Positions 23,047-35,089 of a DNA stretch of 64,000 nt are shown here, piece by piece. Each line of letters opens with the position of its first letter. The first letter of the stretch is position 1. The stretch lies in NCBI GenBank assembly GCA_024803745.1, contig JANJXV010000017.1, positions 331,001-395,000 on the forward strand, given 5' to 3'. This stretch comes from Megascapheus bottae (Eukaryota; Chordata; Mammalia; Rodentia; Geomyidae). Both the position numbers and the translations under genes were made by a program. The notes beneath the pieces were generated by a model that saw only the letters and a list, made by a program, of their open reading frames with translations, had not been told where the DNA came from and did not search any database.

Positions 23047-23409
23047 AAGATATGCGTTAAATATGGTGAGTAAATTCTCCATATTTTCCTCTCTTCATTG
23101 TCTACCCACATGAACCTACCCTCCTTCAAGTACCATTTTCTTGGTCTTTATTTTGTTGGGCTGTTAATTTTTCTAAGAAATTACATTGTTTAAATCTCCC
23201 CTGCAAATAGTATATTTTGGTTAATATATTTGTGTATCCTTGCATACCATCTAAATATATTTGTTTATATATGTATAATATGTATTAATTAGTGAAAAAA
23301 TGTGCTCATTTTCTCTCTGGGACTGACTGACTTCACTTATTTTTCCAAGTCCACCCATGTCTTTGCAAATGCTGTAATCTTATTCGTTCTAATAGATAAT
23401 TCAAAGTTT

Positions 23410-23416
<7 letters not shown>

Positions 23417-23440
<24 letters not shown>

Positions 23441-23441
23441 A
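23417..23441. repeat. (AT)n microsatellite
   Basis: About 12 AT units inside the antisense L1 remnant. Confidence 0.95.
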
Positions 23442-24026
23442 CTATATTTTCTTGATCCATTTGTTAATTAAGGGGTATCTAAGATGTTCCCATATTTTGG
23501 TTATAGTGAATAGAGCAGTGATTAAAAATACATTTCACTTTCAAGTTTGTTTATTTTTTGTGTTCGTGATGAAAAGAAAGGTTGTAACATTTTTCTGACC
23601 AAGTAAGCAGTCATCCCTGAAAGAATTTTATTAAATCAGGAATATTTTTTCCATTCTAATTATGTGCTCTATTTCCTTATATATGAGCTAGATTGTGAAT
23701 TTTCTGTTTTCTACTAATTCCTTTTTACAGTCATTCCATTTTCTATACAACCAAGGAGGTAGCAAGTTACAAAACAACCTATAGTATGGGAGAAGATTTT
23801 TTGCTAACTATATATACCAAGCAATAGCTTATATTCAGAATATAAAAAGAGATCAAGAAATCAAATCCTCAAAGAATCAAGAACTCAATTAATAAATAGG
23901 CTAACTAATAAAGGCTTCTTAAGAAGAGAAATAAAAATGTCTCAACATCTCTAAGGATACAATAAGTGCAAATGGAAATGACTTTGAGATTCCATCTCAC
24001 CCCAGTTAGAATAGCCATCATCAAGA

Positions 24027-24235
24027 ATACAAATAATAGGGCCAGGAGTTTAGCCTAGTGGTAGAGTGCTTGCCTAGCATGCATGAAGATCTGGGTTCGA
24101 TTCCTCAGTACCACACACATAGAGCTCTATCTACGGCCACCTGATAGAGCTCTGGCCTTGAGAAAGCCCAAGGACAGTGCCCAGGCCCTGAGTTCAAGGC
24201 CCAGGGCTGGCCAAAAGACAAACAAACGAAAAGAA
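24027..24235 (+). repeat. IDL-Geo SINE with internal hairpin
   Basis: The head is normal, but the first part of Geo (normally ccagaagtggtgctgtggctc) is replaced by an 11-bp inverted repeat, agagctctatc (24121-24131) and gatagagctct (24143-24153), around an 11-base loop. The rest of Geo is normal. Confidence 0.9.
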
Positions 24236-25001
24236 AGAATAAAACAATAAGAGATGCTGACATGTATGTTTGAGGAAAGGAGCACTGCTACACTATTGGC
24301 TGGATTGTAACCTTGTTCAAGCACTATGGAAAGCAGCGTTTCCTCAAAAAAACAAAAAACTAAACACAAAAGTTCCCCATGATTTAGCAAAACAACTCTC
24401 AGGTATTTATTCAAAAGATTCCAAAACAGGATGCAGTGAAACACACCATGAACACCACTGGCACAACTGTGTTCACTGCTGGATTCTTCACATAACCAAG
24501 ATATAGAAACCATCCAGATGCTGTTAAGTAGATCAAGAAAATTATACATATATATATATGTATATGTTTGTGTATACATATGTTACTCATCCATTAGAAG
24601 TAATGAGAGTATATCACTAGCAAAGATATGGATGAACCTGGAAAACATTATGTTATTAAAGTAAGTCAGGCCTAGAGAGACAAAGGATACACATTTTCTC
24701 TCATACATAATTCGTAAATATACAAATAAACACACCCAGAGTTGATTGCAAGTATACATAACAGTATTAACTGAAGTATGATATATACAGAGGAGAGTTT
24801 AAATGGTGCAATTCCTTAGAAAAACTCACAGTTCAACAAAATAAATACAAAATAAATACCAGGAAACTTGTACTTGTGATGTGTGCTGGGAGAAGGGGGA
24901 GGTCAAAGGTATTGTCAGGATTGTTTCTTTTTAATTATAATTTCATCAGTACCTCACGCTAATCAATGTGCCACTGGAGCTCCAAATATAAAGCTGTTTG
25001 A

Positions 25002-25190
25002 TTTTTTTTTTTTTTTTTGCCAGTCCTGGGGCTTGAACTCAACACCTGGGCACTGTTCCTGAGCTTCTTTTGCTCAAGGCTAGCCACCTGAGCCACAGCG
25101 CCACATCTGGATTTTCTGTTTATGTGGTACTGAGGAACCAAACCCAGGGCTTCATACTGAGCAAGCACTCTACCACTAAGCCACGTGTTG
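25002..25190 (-). repeat. IDL-Geo SINE
   Basis: A T-run, gccagtcctggggcttgaac, an odd Geo interior (gagcttcttttgctcaaggc) and the reversed ID head (gcaagcactctaccactaag). It splits the L1 3' UTR. Confidence 0.9.
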
Positions 25191-25345
25191 GAAACGAACT
25201 TTATGACTTGGGGGGGAGGGGAACTGGGAAGAGAGGAAACAGGAGAAAAATGAGGGTCCTTCTCATTTCAATGTTCAACAAGAAATGTACTCATTACCAT
25301 ATGTGTTGTAACCCCTCTGTACATCATCTCGACAATAAGAGTAAA

Positions 25346-26029
25346 AAAGTAAATCACAATCTCTGCGTAGAAATTAAGTCAGAAATTAAATTAACACTAC
25401 TTGTTTAAGATATCATAGGACCTTCAGTTTAATTTTCTCAGCTCTATTATAACCTGAGATTAAAAGGTAACATTTGCAATACCCACCTTACTTTCCTCTC
25501 CACAGTGTGATAGGTTACTTAGATAGCATTAAAAAAGAAAAGAAAAGAAAAGATGTCTAATGCTCTACCCAATGTGTGTATTCTCTTAAGTCAAATCCAC
25601 AGCTGTCCAATAACATTTCCCTTCCAACCATGTAATTACATCGTATCATAAAATTAAGGGGAACAGATTGTGTGTCATTTCTAAATTGAAGTTTTTAAGA
25701 GTTAAATATACTTTCTACATTCTTTCTGTTTTTACTGGCAGGGTGCAGAAGGCTCCAACGCCTTAGGGGATAGTTAAGTCGATCAACTATCCTGCTTTGC
25801 CTTGGGAAAGCAGGCCCAAGGGAATTCCTGGACTGTGGGACTTTCAGTTTCAAAACTAGGCTAGTAACAGGGGAAAGGTTTGTGTTAGTCACCCTCAGAC
25901 ATGCTCACTTTTGGAAACAACTGTGTTGGGCTCTTTTGTTAAGTGAAGAGTAGTAGGTCAGTAAAATTTTGAAGGTAATTTGTTGTATAGGTGGAAAGGT
26001 GTGATACTGTCCTCAATCTATTGTGAGTC
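25346..26029. other. Unannotated sequence
   Basis: No clear repeat or gene. A short (GAAAA)n run lies near 25533-25552. The last 200 bases could be an extension of the LTR that follows. Confidence 0.35.
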
Positions 26030-26560
26030 ACAGCCAATCCTCCTAGAACAAAGCAGGGGGCGGTTAGAAAGAGAAAGGCAAACAAAACGTTTTATCAAAG
26101 TGTAATGTGACACAAGAACCTTCGGACAGAAAGAGTCCTTTACCAACAGAACTTTCAACATTTATGCAGAGATTTGAGGAAGAATGGACATCCATGTAGA
26201 AATGTGTTGGACAAAAGTTGATGATCTTATGGTAATAGACCACATATGGCAAGAGAAAACCCAGCAAGGCCTGTCAGTTTAGATTCCTGTTGGTCTCTTT
26301 GTTTGGCATTCCTTCCCTCAAGTACGAGTCAAGACCCTCTGGAATAATGGGCTTTGAGGGAGAAGGGAGAGAGTAATGTTTTGTGATTTTATGACTTGCA
26401 TTGAGGGAGAGCTCTAAATTCTCATGACTGCTTTGGGGAAGAGGAATTCTTTTGTTTCTGTGACTCTCTTTAGGAGACAGAAGGTTGAGAGGAAGAAGGA
26501 TGGGGAAAGGTGAAATACATTGCTTGTGAGGCCCATACCATCTCTGCCACTTTAAAGTAC
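26030..26560 (-). mobile_element. MaLR-like solo LTR candidate
   Basis: Read in reverse, it lines up in order with the plus-strand segment at 60090-60700: a ctctctaa/cataaaa part, aattcctcttccccaaagca, gagggaaggaatgc, aggaatctaaactgaca, and tgtccattcttc. The layout resembles ERVL-MaLR long terminal repeats. I see no coding part. Family naming is inference; the relation between the two copies is seen directly. Confidence 0.5.
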
Positions 26561-27024
26561 TCAATATGCCAAAGCCCTATCATTTGGGTATTATGCTATG
26601 AACCATTAACATTATCTTGATTAATGAATGTCTTTGTTAGGATGGAGAATATAAAGAATAGGAGCCCTGGTTCCCACTGCCACTAAGGTGTGTGATTTAG
26701 AGCATGCTCTTGCCATCATTTTCTAGAGATCATAAGGCTCTCCAAACTTTTTACAGAATTCCCATGAGGAAAAATCATTTGTTTGTGTGAGGTAATGCTA
26801 AATGTTACTATCTTTCTCCAAGGAATATGTAGAGGCTATACAATGTATGATTATATCCTGGCTGTGGTGACTGGTAGAATCTATGCTCGTTTTTTTATTT
26901 ATTTGTTGTTGCTATAGTATTTCTTTCTTTTTATTTTCTAATGCATTAATATCTTTTCTAATACATGAATAGTATTAATAAAAGTAACTGAGAAAACAAA
27001 AGCTATTTGAAATCACTAAGGTTT

Positions 27025-27028
<4 letters not shown>

Positions 27029-27090
<62 letters not shown>
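27029..27090. repeat. (GT)n microsatellite
   Basis: About 30 uninterrupted TG units at the tail end of the reversed SINE that follows. Confidence 0.97.
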
Positions 27091-27316
27091 GGTCCTGGGG
27101 CTTAAACTCAGGTTCTGGGAATGAACCCTGAAAATTTTTTGTTCAAAGCTAGTTCTTTACCACTTGAGCTACAAATGTACCTCTGGATTTTTTTGAAGTT
27201 TAAGTGACGATAAGAATCTTATGGATTTTCCTTCCCTAGTTGGCCTCAAACTGTGATCCTCAGATGTCAGACTCCTGATCAGCTATGATGTTAGACATGA
27301 GCCACTGGCACCAGAT
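27091..27316 (-). repeat. 7SL-Geo SINE
   Basis: Reversed Geo (ggggcttaaactcaggttct, taccacttgagctac), linker (gaagtttaagtgacgataag) and head (gatgttagacatgagccact). Moderately diverged. Confidence 0.82.
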
Positions 27317-27569
27317 CACTAATATTTTTAAATGCAAAAAGACCCTGTGGCTAAAAATTTTGAAAAATGTCAAATTTTTTATAAAGTTTTATGTAACTTT
27401 CTAAGTTTATGAAAGAATCTCATCTTTATACACACACTGATGTGGAATATTTACATGTCTTTTATATTTCTTTTACATCTTAAACTGTAGTTGAGATTGA
27501 AGTATCTTAGAATCCAGTCTTCAAAGGACTCTTTCTAGGATAAGTACTTCTTATTTCAAATGAGTAAGC

Positions 27570-27623
27570 CAAATCTCAGCCTCTGAGTAGCTAGGATTAC
27601 AGGCATGAGCTGCCAGTGCCTGG
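27570..27623 (-). repeat. 7SL-like SINE head fragment
   Basis: aaatctcagcctctgagtag and ctaggattacaggcatgagc are the reversed 7SL head alone. Confidence 0.7.
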
Positions 27624-30008
27624 CTTAAATATATTGTACTCAGTAAAAAAACTAGAACTATTTTTGTATTCCTTTTAGACACTTTGCAGTTCTGCTATTG
27701 TTTAAACATGTAAGAGCTAACTGAGGTGTGAATCTAATTATCTACATGGTCAGTTGGTAAATGAGTTATCCATGCAGTTGAAAGTGCTAAATTTTCTCAT
27801 TACTTTTTGCAAATATTTATTAATGTTTGTTTTGTTTTTTCTTTCTAGTCTCTCTAGCCTAGGTATTGGAGATATAGCAACAACTCAGACAGAAACAAGC
27901 CACCCCCAATTCTTTTATTTAAAAGAATTTGAAAAGTCTGCATAGCAGACTGTATCAATGAGGCTCTAGTGCAGCAAACTCAAACAGCTTTTGGTACTTC
28001 CAGGAGAATGTAGGGTACTAAAGGGATCTGTTTGTAAAGCTCTTTGGACTGATATTTGTAAAACAAACAAACAAACAAAAAAAAACCTACTCTCTAGGAG
28101 CATCTCTGAAAACGTGAAAACCTGAAGGGTGTTAACACCTGGAAAGTTGTCAGAACCAAATGTCCCCACCTACACAGCTTCCCTATTGGAACTGCTGCTC
28201 CATGCCTACATACATATAGAATGGATAATTGAGTTAGAAAGACAGATCAAGATGTCACCACAACTACTAACGTTTCTGTATCCAGTACTTCATTCTTAGG
28301 AATGTGAAAGCTAGCACAGCACAGAGAAACTTCACATATCCAGAGAGCATTTACCAATAGAAGTAACAGGAAGAACCAAATTAGCATCCAGAACAATAGC
28401 TGTAAGGGTGTCTGCAACAAAGTTTGCAGCATTCTGTTCTCTGTAAAATAGGAACTAAATCAATAGTGATTTTTAAAATATAGCATGGCTACCAAATACC
28501 TTGTAGTACTTAGCATCCAGAAGGCACAGAATAACTCAACCGAGAAATGTAACATCAAAAGATGTTTGCACTGAGAGTTGATACACACCAAAGAAAGATG
28601 CATAATCCACAAAGCTTTGCATTTGGGCATTATACAGTTTAACATTTTCATTCTGGCAGAACACTTTCTTTCATAGAAGGAAATGAAGAATTACTATGAC
28701 TTGTAACAATTATTGAAATCAATTTGACTGTAAGATATTTCAAGTATTTTCACTTTCTCATTCAGTCTCTGGTATCACAAGTTGAGATTTATTATCATGT
28801 TTCGAAAACGGAATGTGATGACTCATGAATATTCTTACAAAGTTCATATCTATTAGGCAATAATACTTATTAATGATCTACAAATTATTTGGAGGAATGC
28901 CTCCTAGGAATGTTCCCCTCCCAGCCTCCTCTGTGAATGGCTATTTTCAGTGTGGAGGAAATGGGGTAGAATGTTGATTTTCCTATTTTACACAGAAATT
29001 AAATGGAACCTCTAGAGTCTCCTTCTTGTACTGGAAAGCATCGGTCTCTAAGGGCATAATTCAAGGAGTGAGGATTACTGCTCTTGTACTGAATATAAGA
29101 GCTTGTCCCAGTGGCAAGGTTCATAAAGGCTTCTCCAGAGTGTGGACCACTCCAGCATGGGTCCAGAGAAAACATTTTCTTAGACGGCTGCTAACTTGAG
29201 GAATCTCCTACATAGAAGAACCAGAATAAACTTTGTTCCTTTTGGAATGATTCTCATTTACTAGAGAAGATAGCTGTTCTATCCAATTATAGAGATGATG
29301 AGGCTCTATGACAGGGTATGTAGTGGCCTGTTCATACAGTGTGGGCCCCATATTAATAAGTGAGTATAATGGGTGGTGTGAAGCATTACATACACGTAGA
29401 TATAGTTATCTACCATTAAGATAAACCAATTATTTTTGTGATACTGGAGGCAGAACTAAAGGGGTCATTTGAGCCACACCTCCACACTTTATGTCTAGGC
29501 TGGTCTGGGTTTGAAACCTCCTATTGTGTTTCCCAGTGTCTGTGGGGCTGGCCCAAGCCATTGTGCTCCCCAATAACTGAGATTAACACTACGTCACCAA
29601 ACCCCGCCATTGGCTGAGATGGAATCTAGTGACTTTCTTTTCCTGAAATGGCCAAGAACCTTGATGACCTGATCTCCACCACCCAACTAGCTTAGCCAAT
29701 GCATTCTACTAAAATAAACTCTTCTTATTTAATGATAATTAGTAATACTAGTGGTTACTACAGAAATTTTAAATTTTATTAGTGTAAATTAAGTGGTTTC
29801 ATTGAACTAATTCCTTACAGACATATTCAAACTAATTCATTCAATTACCCTTTTTTAATGCCTCTCACTCCTCCCCCACCCCCTCTAAACAGGTGTAAGT
29901 GAATTTCATTATGGTTAATATGTATATATGTGTGTGCATATATGTATATATAGACATTACTTCACATGAATTGTGTTCTGTCTCCTTTTCTTTCCCCCTG
30001 TGACCTTT
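27624..30008. other. Mostly unannotated; possible worn SINE near 29430-29600
   Basis: No gene recognised. Around 29440-29590, tgatactggaggcagaacta and gtctaggctggtctgggttt look like a very worn reversed B1/ID SINE. The remainder, including several 60-odd codon frames at 27966-28651, carries no signature I know. Confidence 0.3.
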
Positions 30009-30063
30009 AGATCTCAGCCTCCAGCGTAGCTAGGATTATGGTCGTGAGCCATCAGTGTGTGGC
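30009..30063 (-). repeat. 7SL-like SINE head fragment
   Basis: gatctcagcctccagcgtag and ctaggattatggtcgtgagc are a reversed head lacking the Geo half. It abuts the antisense L1. Confidence 0.65.
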
Positions 30064-30740
30064 AATTTCATCTTTCTTTATAGTCAAATTAAATTCCACT
30101 GGGCACTGATGCCACATTTTCTTTATCTGTTCATCAGTTGGTGATTCACCAGTTGATGGACACTTGAGCTGATTGCATAGCTTAGTTGTTAATAGTGCTG
30201 TTGTAAACACACATGTTCAGGTGACTTACTTATATTTTGATTTACATTTCTTTATGTATATGCTTTAGAGAGGTACAACAAGATCATATGGAAATTCTGT
30301 ACTTAGCTTTTTGAGGCTGCACTAATTTACACTCATACCAACTGTTTAAGGTTTTTTTCCCTGTGGTCTCCAGCCCAGGGAGTATCAGTTGTTGCTTGTC
30401 ACCTTGCTGGAAGGAGATGGAATTACAGTCCCATTTTGATTTGCATTTTCTTCATGACTAAGCATGTTAAATATTTCTTCATGTATTAGCCAGTTATACT
30501 TCTTTTGAGCATTAACTGCTCAATTTGTTTGCCCAGTTTTAAATTAAATTACTTGTTCATTTGGTGTCTACTTGTTTTAGCTATATATTTTAGATGATTG
30601 ATTGCTTACAAACGTTTTCTTCTGTTCTGTGGTTTAGTTTTTCATTTTGATCATTATTTTCCATTGATATGCTGATGCTTTCTAGTTTGATAAAATTCCA
30701 TCTACCAATTCTTACTTTCATCTTATTAATAATTAAGTTT
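30064..30740 (-). repeat. L1 ORF2 fragment, antisense
   Basis: Reversed L1 wording in order: ttcatcagttggtgattcac, ttgatggacacttgagctga, tagtgctgttgtaaacacac, ttgatttgcattttcttcat, tttgcccagtttt. No open frame is left. Confidence 0.75.
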
Positions 30741-30869
30741 TATTTCATTTGCTTATCAATATTTAAATTTTTTCATATGTCACATAATAGCAGGAAAATT
30801 AAATTACTATGATTCTGCTACCCAGAAAAAAGTACTGCTAACATTGTGTTCCTTAAACAAAAATAGGTC

Positions 30870-31270
30870 CAAAGAGATGTTAATTTGTATATGATAGATA
30901 CACCTGAATATCCTGATTATGGAGATAGCCTAGATGCCCTAAAACTGATGAATGAATTACAGACACACAGAACAAATGCACAAAGAGGTATTATTCATCC
31001 ACAAAGAATAATAAAATCATATAATCTGCAGGGAAATGGATAGATAAGGAGAACAAATGTCACATTTTCTCTCATATATGTATATTAGATCTTCAAGATA
31101 AAAATACATATAAGCATATATACAATTATGTGTACATATAAAGAGAATAAGATGGTAATTGTGATCATTTGTGGAGACTGAGTAGAGGAGATGATGTTAG
31201 AGGGTGAATGAAATGGAAAATTGGTAGGGCAAAGCATAGAACACATAATGGTTACAGGATAATGCTATTA
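30870..31270 (+). repeat. L1 ORF2 3'-end fragment, sense
   Basis: gatagcctagatgccctaaa, actgatgaatgaattacaga, tattattcatccacaaagaa, then cacattttctctcatatatg. It points the opposite way to the L1 piece just before it and covers part of the same L1 region. Confidence 0.7.
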
Positions 31271-31289
31271 AAAGGAAGGTGTCAGACTC

Positions 31290-31710
31290 AAAGGAACTTA
31301 GGCTCAATGGTTTCCCTCATTTGTCATAATCAGTAGAAACCTTGGGCTCTACTAGCAGAGATCTGCAATAGAGCAAAACCTTGATACATAAGGCCATATA
31401 ATATGAAGCTAATTGAAAGGACCTCTAGGATATAGAAACAAAAGCCATATAATGAATGATTGTTGTCCTTAAGGTACTATGTTGTCTCTCATCTCTTTTG
31501 TTGTCCTTTGGTTATCTCATATTGTTACAGTATCTCACTTTGTTATCTGATATATTGGATATATTTGTATTTTGTTATTTGAAATTGGATAGGGAAGGGG
31601 GGAAAACAAGATGGGGGTGAAAGGGTATCAATGTATGTGAATTAATGCACCTTCTGTCTGGCAAAAATGATGTAACCCTTTTATTATTTACAATAAAAAA
31701 TATCAAAAAA
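31290..31710 (+). repeat. L1 3' UTR-like segment
   Basis: gtttccctcatttgtcataa, gacctctaggatatagaaac, ggtatcaatgtatgtgaatt, ctggcaaaaatgatgtaacc, and an A-rich end. It matches 16445-16815 and the tail pieces at 15563-15712 and 38089-38210. Confidence 0.65.
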
Positions 31711-32589
31711 AATTAAAAAAAAAAGGAAGGTGTTCGGCACCACAGCATGATGATATGGGATTGTTAGCTAAGATATTTGAGTAGAGGTGTTAGCAAAAAC
31801 AAAGAATGACTGAGACACACAAATGCGTGGGGAATGAGCATTCTAGATAGAAGGTCAAGAAAATACAAAAGCTTGGGCCAGCAATATTTTTGCTCCAGTA
31901 GAGGAGAAGCTGGAACAATGAGAAATAGAAACAAAAGTGTTAGTACAAGGTGACATCAGAGAGGGAAATTGAGACTTTATAGGCCCTTTTAGGCCTAAAA
32001 GGATACCTGGTTTACACTGTAAAAAGGGCAGAGGCAAGGTGACCAGAATGAAACTACTGAAATGGTCCCACTTAAGAATCCCACACAAGTCTATTTGGTT
32101 ATCCAATCTGTCTTCTGGCCAGATTTGGGGTAACTATGAGAAAAGTGTCTTCTGTGATGTCTTCTGGGTACTAAGTCTGTGTCACAGGAAATCAAAATAC
32201 AAAGAGTGACAAGGCAGAATCGAGGGGTGTCACCCTCTGAAGTCAATTTGACATGCCTCAGTCTAGCACTTACAGGGCTGAGAAGAACTGGCAACTCTAA
32301 GAAAAAGCAGAGTCGAGCCACCAGAGATTTCAGTAAAAGTCTAAAAATAAGTGACAGACACAAAAGTATTTACTCCAGATTTACTCTCTGCAGTGCAATC
32401 CTGGAAATATGTACATGATAGGCAGAACAATTTGAAAGGCCGCTATGAATTCCCAGTTAAAAATTAGCTGAAAGTATTTCTCAAATCCGATTTGTCAATT
32501 TTGAATATAAAAAGTAAGCATTGTAGGATCAAAGTTCAAAGTCCAATGAATTACCAAGCAAGAAGTGCGGTTAGATTCTGTGCCTCTGA
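31711..32589. other. Unannotated sequence
   Basis: Open frames of 79-90 codons overlap on both strands (31855-32418) but match no family I recognise. No repeat was identified. Confidence 0.35.
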
Positions 32590-32935
32590 TCATTTAAAAT
32601 ATCTATAAAAATAAACTCCATAAATAGAAACAAATTTTCTTTTTTCTTTTCTTTTTGTCTTGTTTGTTCATTTATCTGTTTTGGGGGGAAAAGGGGGCAC
32701 AAAAATGGAGGGACCAAGAATGACAAAATGCAGGGGTTATACTTGGATACTTGAGAATGAGCTCTAGACCTTGAAAATGATCTATATGACTTGTAGGCAC
32801 AGACAAAAGGAGAAAATTCGGAGGGAACAAATGAAGGAGTGACATTGTCCAAAAAGAACCTGACTTATTAAATTGTAACCCCTCTGTACATTACCTTTAT
32901 AATAACAATAAAAATATTTAATAAAAAGAAATATA
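32590..32935 (+). repeat. L1 3' UTR-like segment
   Basis: ggcacaaaaatggagggac, gagtgacattgtccaaaaag and ttgtaacccctctgtacatt, with an A-rich end: the resident L1 3' end in sense. Confidence 0.65.
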
Positions 32936-32996
32936 ACTAGAGAATGGATGGCAAAATTTCTTTAGCTCTTTATTCTCTGTCTCACTCTCTCTTTCC

Positions 32997-33001
<5 letters not shown>

Positions 33002-33057
<56 letters not shown>

Positions 33058-33080
33058 CCTCCCTCCATCTCTCTCCCTCC
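33002..33080. repeat. (CT)n microsatellite
   Basis: About 25 CT units followed by CCCT/CTCC variants, all pyrimidine on the plus strand. It may form triplex structures. Confidence 0.96.
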
Positions 33081-34439
33081 TGGACTGAGCTTAAATTTGT
33101 TATTCTTCTCTCTCAGCTTCCGGGGTTATAGTTATGCACTACCAAACCTGGCAAATTTTAACTTCTTTGGATATTATACACATACACACATTTCTGTACA
33201 TTTAATGAGGACAAGATCTTATTTATTGTATGTGTCCCTTCTCTTCTTCTTCTTTCATATCACTGCAGCAAATAAAGTCAGTGACTTGCCCAAATTGCCT
33301 TGTCCTGGAAAAATATTTAAATTTTTGTCTTTTTCAGATATTGTTAAGCTGTGTGAATGACACTGTAAGGTCATTCCACAGGGTAAGTACCTGTCCACAA
33401 AGATAAATAGCTAGTAGTTATTTTAGGATTAGGATTTGTACATGACCCTCTAAATGGTGTCATGCCTGGCATGGAGTAGATGACCAACAAAAATATGTAA
33501 AGGAAGGAAAAATTAAACAAAAATATTCATATTAAATAAAGCATCAAGGAAGAGAGAAGAAATTAGTAAACCGACAATAATCGCTGCTGTTTGTGTTGGC
33601 TTTGTGTGGGGAAGCCAGTATATTGGCTGACTGCTTTTTTTTTCCACTCTAGGATTCTCACTAACATAATTTTATTTTTGTTATAAGCTACCAGATAAGC
33701 CTGAACAGATGCAGGTTTTTGTCTTTTTTAATGAAAAAATATAAATTCACAATTGCTAGAAGAATCCTTAGTTGAATAAGAGAAAAGTAGATGTTTATAT
33801 CAGCATAGAAAGGAGGAGATAAGCTCAATTAATAAAATCACAGAACATGGAAGGGTGAAAGTCCTGGAAGGCATTAGGAAGATGCTACAAAATTTCCTGA
33901 GAGTTTGGGCTCATTCTGATTCCTTACCATCATAACTGGGACTAAGAGGTAGAAGTCATAAAGTTAGTCCAATTGTGTGAGATAGTATTGGCTAGCTTGT
34001 AAACACTTATAAAGTATTTATAAATTTACAGCAGGATATCATATATACTTTAATGTTGGCATAACTAATATCCTTGTGAAATTTAACTCCAGGAAACTAT
34101 CTTTTAATTGGAGCCCCATATAAACTGGTGTACGAACAAAAACAGAATCAGAAGTGGAATGAGGTTAAACTCATGGTGTGCTAGTACCAAGACCAGGAAA
34201 ATGGCTGCTTTCCAGGTCTTCCATGAGATGTTTAGCTCTTACAGGTTTTGTAGTTCCTAATATGTAAGTAGTTGTGGTAGATTATGCAGTAAAGGCTTTC
34301 AATTTCTACTTCCTTACAAAAAGAGGCTTCAGAAAGTTTTGCATTGTCTCTAAATCATTCCAATTTAGGACTTTTGGTAACTAAACAATTAGTGTGTTGT
34401 CAAATAATCTTGCTTATGTTCTTTTATTCACAATCATTC
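33081..34439. other. Unannotated sequence
   Basis: AT-rich unique DNA without recognised repeat, RNA or gene. Confidence 0.4.
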
Positions 34440-34629
34440 TAAGTACCCCTCCCCCAATTTTCTTCTTCCCTTTCCTCCTTCTCCTCCTCCTCCCTCCCTT
34501 CCTCCTCCTCTTCCCTATTCCCCTCCTTTCTTCCTCCTCCTCCCTCTTCCCCCTTCTTCCTCCTCCTTTTCCTCCTCCTCCTCCTCCTCCTCCTCCTCCT
34601 CCTCCTCCTCCTCCTCCTTTTCCTCCTTC
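34440..34629. repeat. (TCC)n pyrimidine tract
   Basis: Almost 190 bases of C and T, with about 17 uninterrupted CCT units near 34567-34618. The minus strand is (GGA)n. It leads into the reversed SINE at 34630, suggesting origin from the SINE tail. Confidence 0.96.
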
Positions 34630-34846
34630 CTCAGTGCTGGGCTTAGGGCTTGAACTAAGGTGCTTCCCCTCAGCTTCATTTGCTCAAGGCCCATACTCTA
34701 CTACTAGAGCCATTGCTCCACTTCTGGCTTTTTAGTTTAAATGGACATAGGAGTCTCGTGGACTTTCCTACCTGGATGGGCTTCAAACTGTAATCCTCAT
34801 ATCTCAGCCTCCTGAGTTAGCTAGGGTGCCACCTATGTCGGGCAGT
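34630..34846 (-). repeat. 7SL-Geo SINE
   Basis: Reversed Geo (agggcttgaactaaggtgct), linker (gtttaaatggacataggagt) and head (ctcagcctcctgagttagct). Confidence 0.85.
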
Positions 34847-34854
34847 CTCTTCCT

Positions 34855-35068
34855 CCCCACCTGCCATGTGTGTGTACCTGGCTTTGAACTCAGGTCCTCA
34901 TATTTGCTCAGCTGCTTGAGCTAGTATTCTACCATTTGGTCATGCCTCCAGCTCAGATATTTTTGTGATGAAGATTTGAGTTGTAGTTTTTATTTTTCCC
35001 CCCCAACACTGGCTTCAATCCATGATCTCAGCCTCCTGATTTTAGAATTATAGGCATGAACCATCAAC
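34855..35068 (-). repeat. Old ID-B1 SINE remnant
   Basis: ctggctttgaactcaggtcc, gcttgagctagtattctacc and tggtcatgcctccagc look like a reversed ID part. A reversed B1-like part (gatctcagcctcctgatttt) follows, so it resembles an older B1-ID dimer. Confidence 0.5.
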
Positions 35069-35089
35069 ACTCAGATTTAAGTCCCTTTT

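Larger units (their letters stand above)
22740..23600 (-). repeat. L1 3'-region remnant, antisense
   Basis: Reversed L1 wording: acttcacttatttttccaag, gtccacccatgtctttgcaa and ggttatagtgaatagagcag, the reverse of the end of ORF2. An IDL-Geo at 22848-23046 interrupts it. Confidence 0.65.
23710..25345 (+). repeat. L1 ORF2 3' end and 3' UTR, interrupted twice
   Basis: Sense L1 landmarks occur in order: ttccatctcaccccagttag, ctattggctggattgtaacc, gcactatggaaagcagcg, atggatgaacctggaaaaca, then 3' UTR ending ttgtaacccctctgtacatc. Two SINEs (24027-24235 plus, 25002-25190 minus) interrupt it. Reading frames are broken throughout. Confidence 0.8.

Noticed and set aside
24127..24579. A 150-codon open frame on the minus strand
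   Set aside because: It runs through a SINE and the antisense of L1; it is a chance frame in repeats.
22740..25345. One twin-primed L1 across both L1 pieces
   Set aside because: Both pieces appear to carry their own 3' UTR sequence, which fits two separate insertions better than one inverted one.
32944..33360. A 138-codon open frame
   Set aside because: Its core is serine-leucine from the CT microsatellite, with no recognisable domain.
34394..34735. A proline-rich 113-codon frame
   Set aside because: It is translated from the TCC tract and a SINE.
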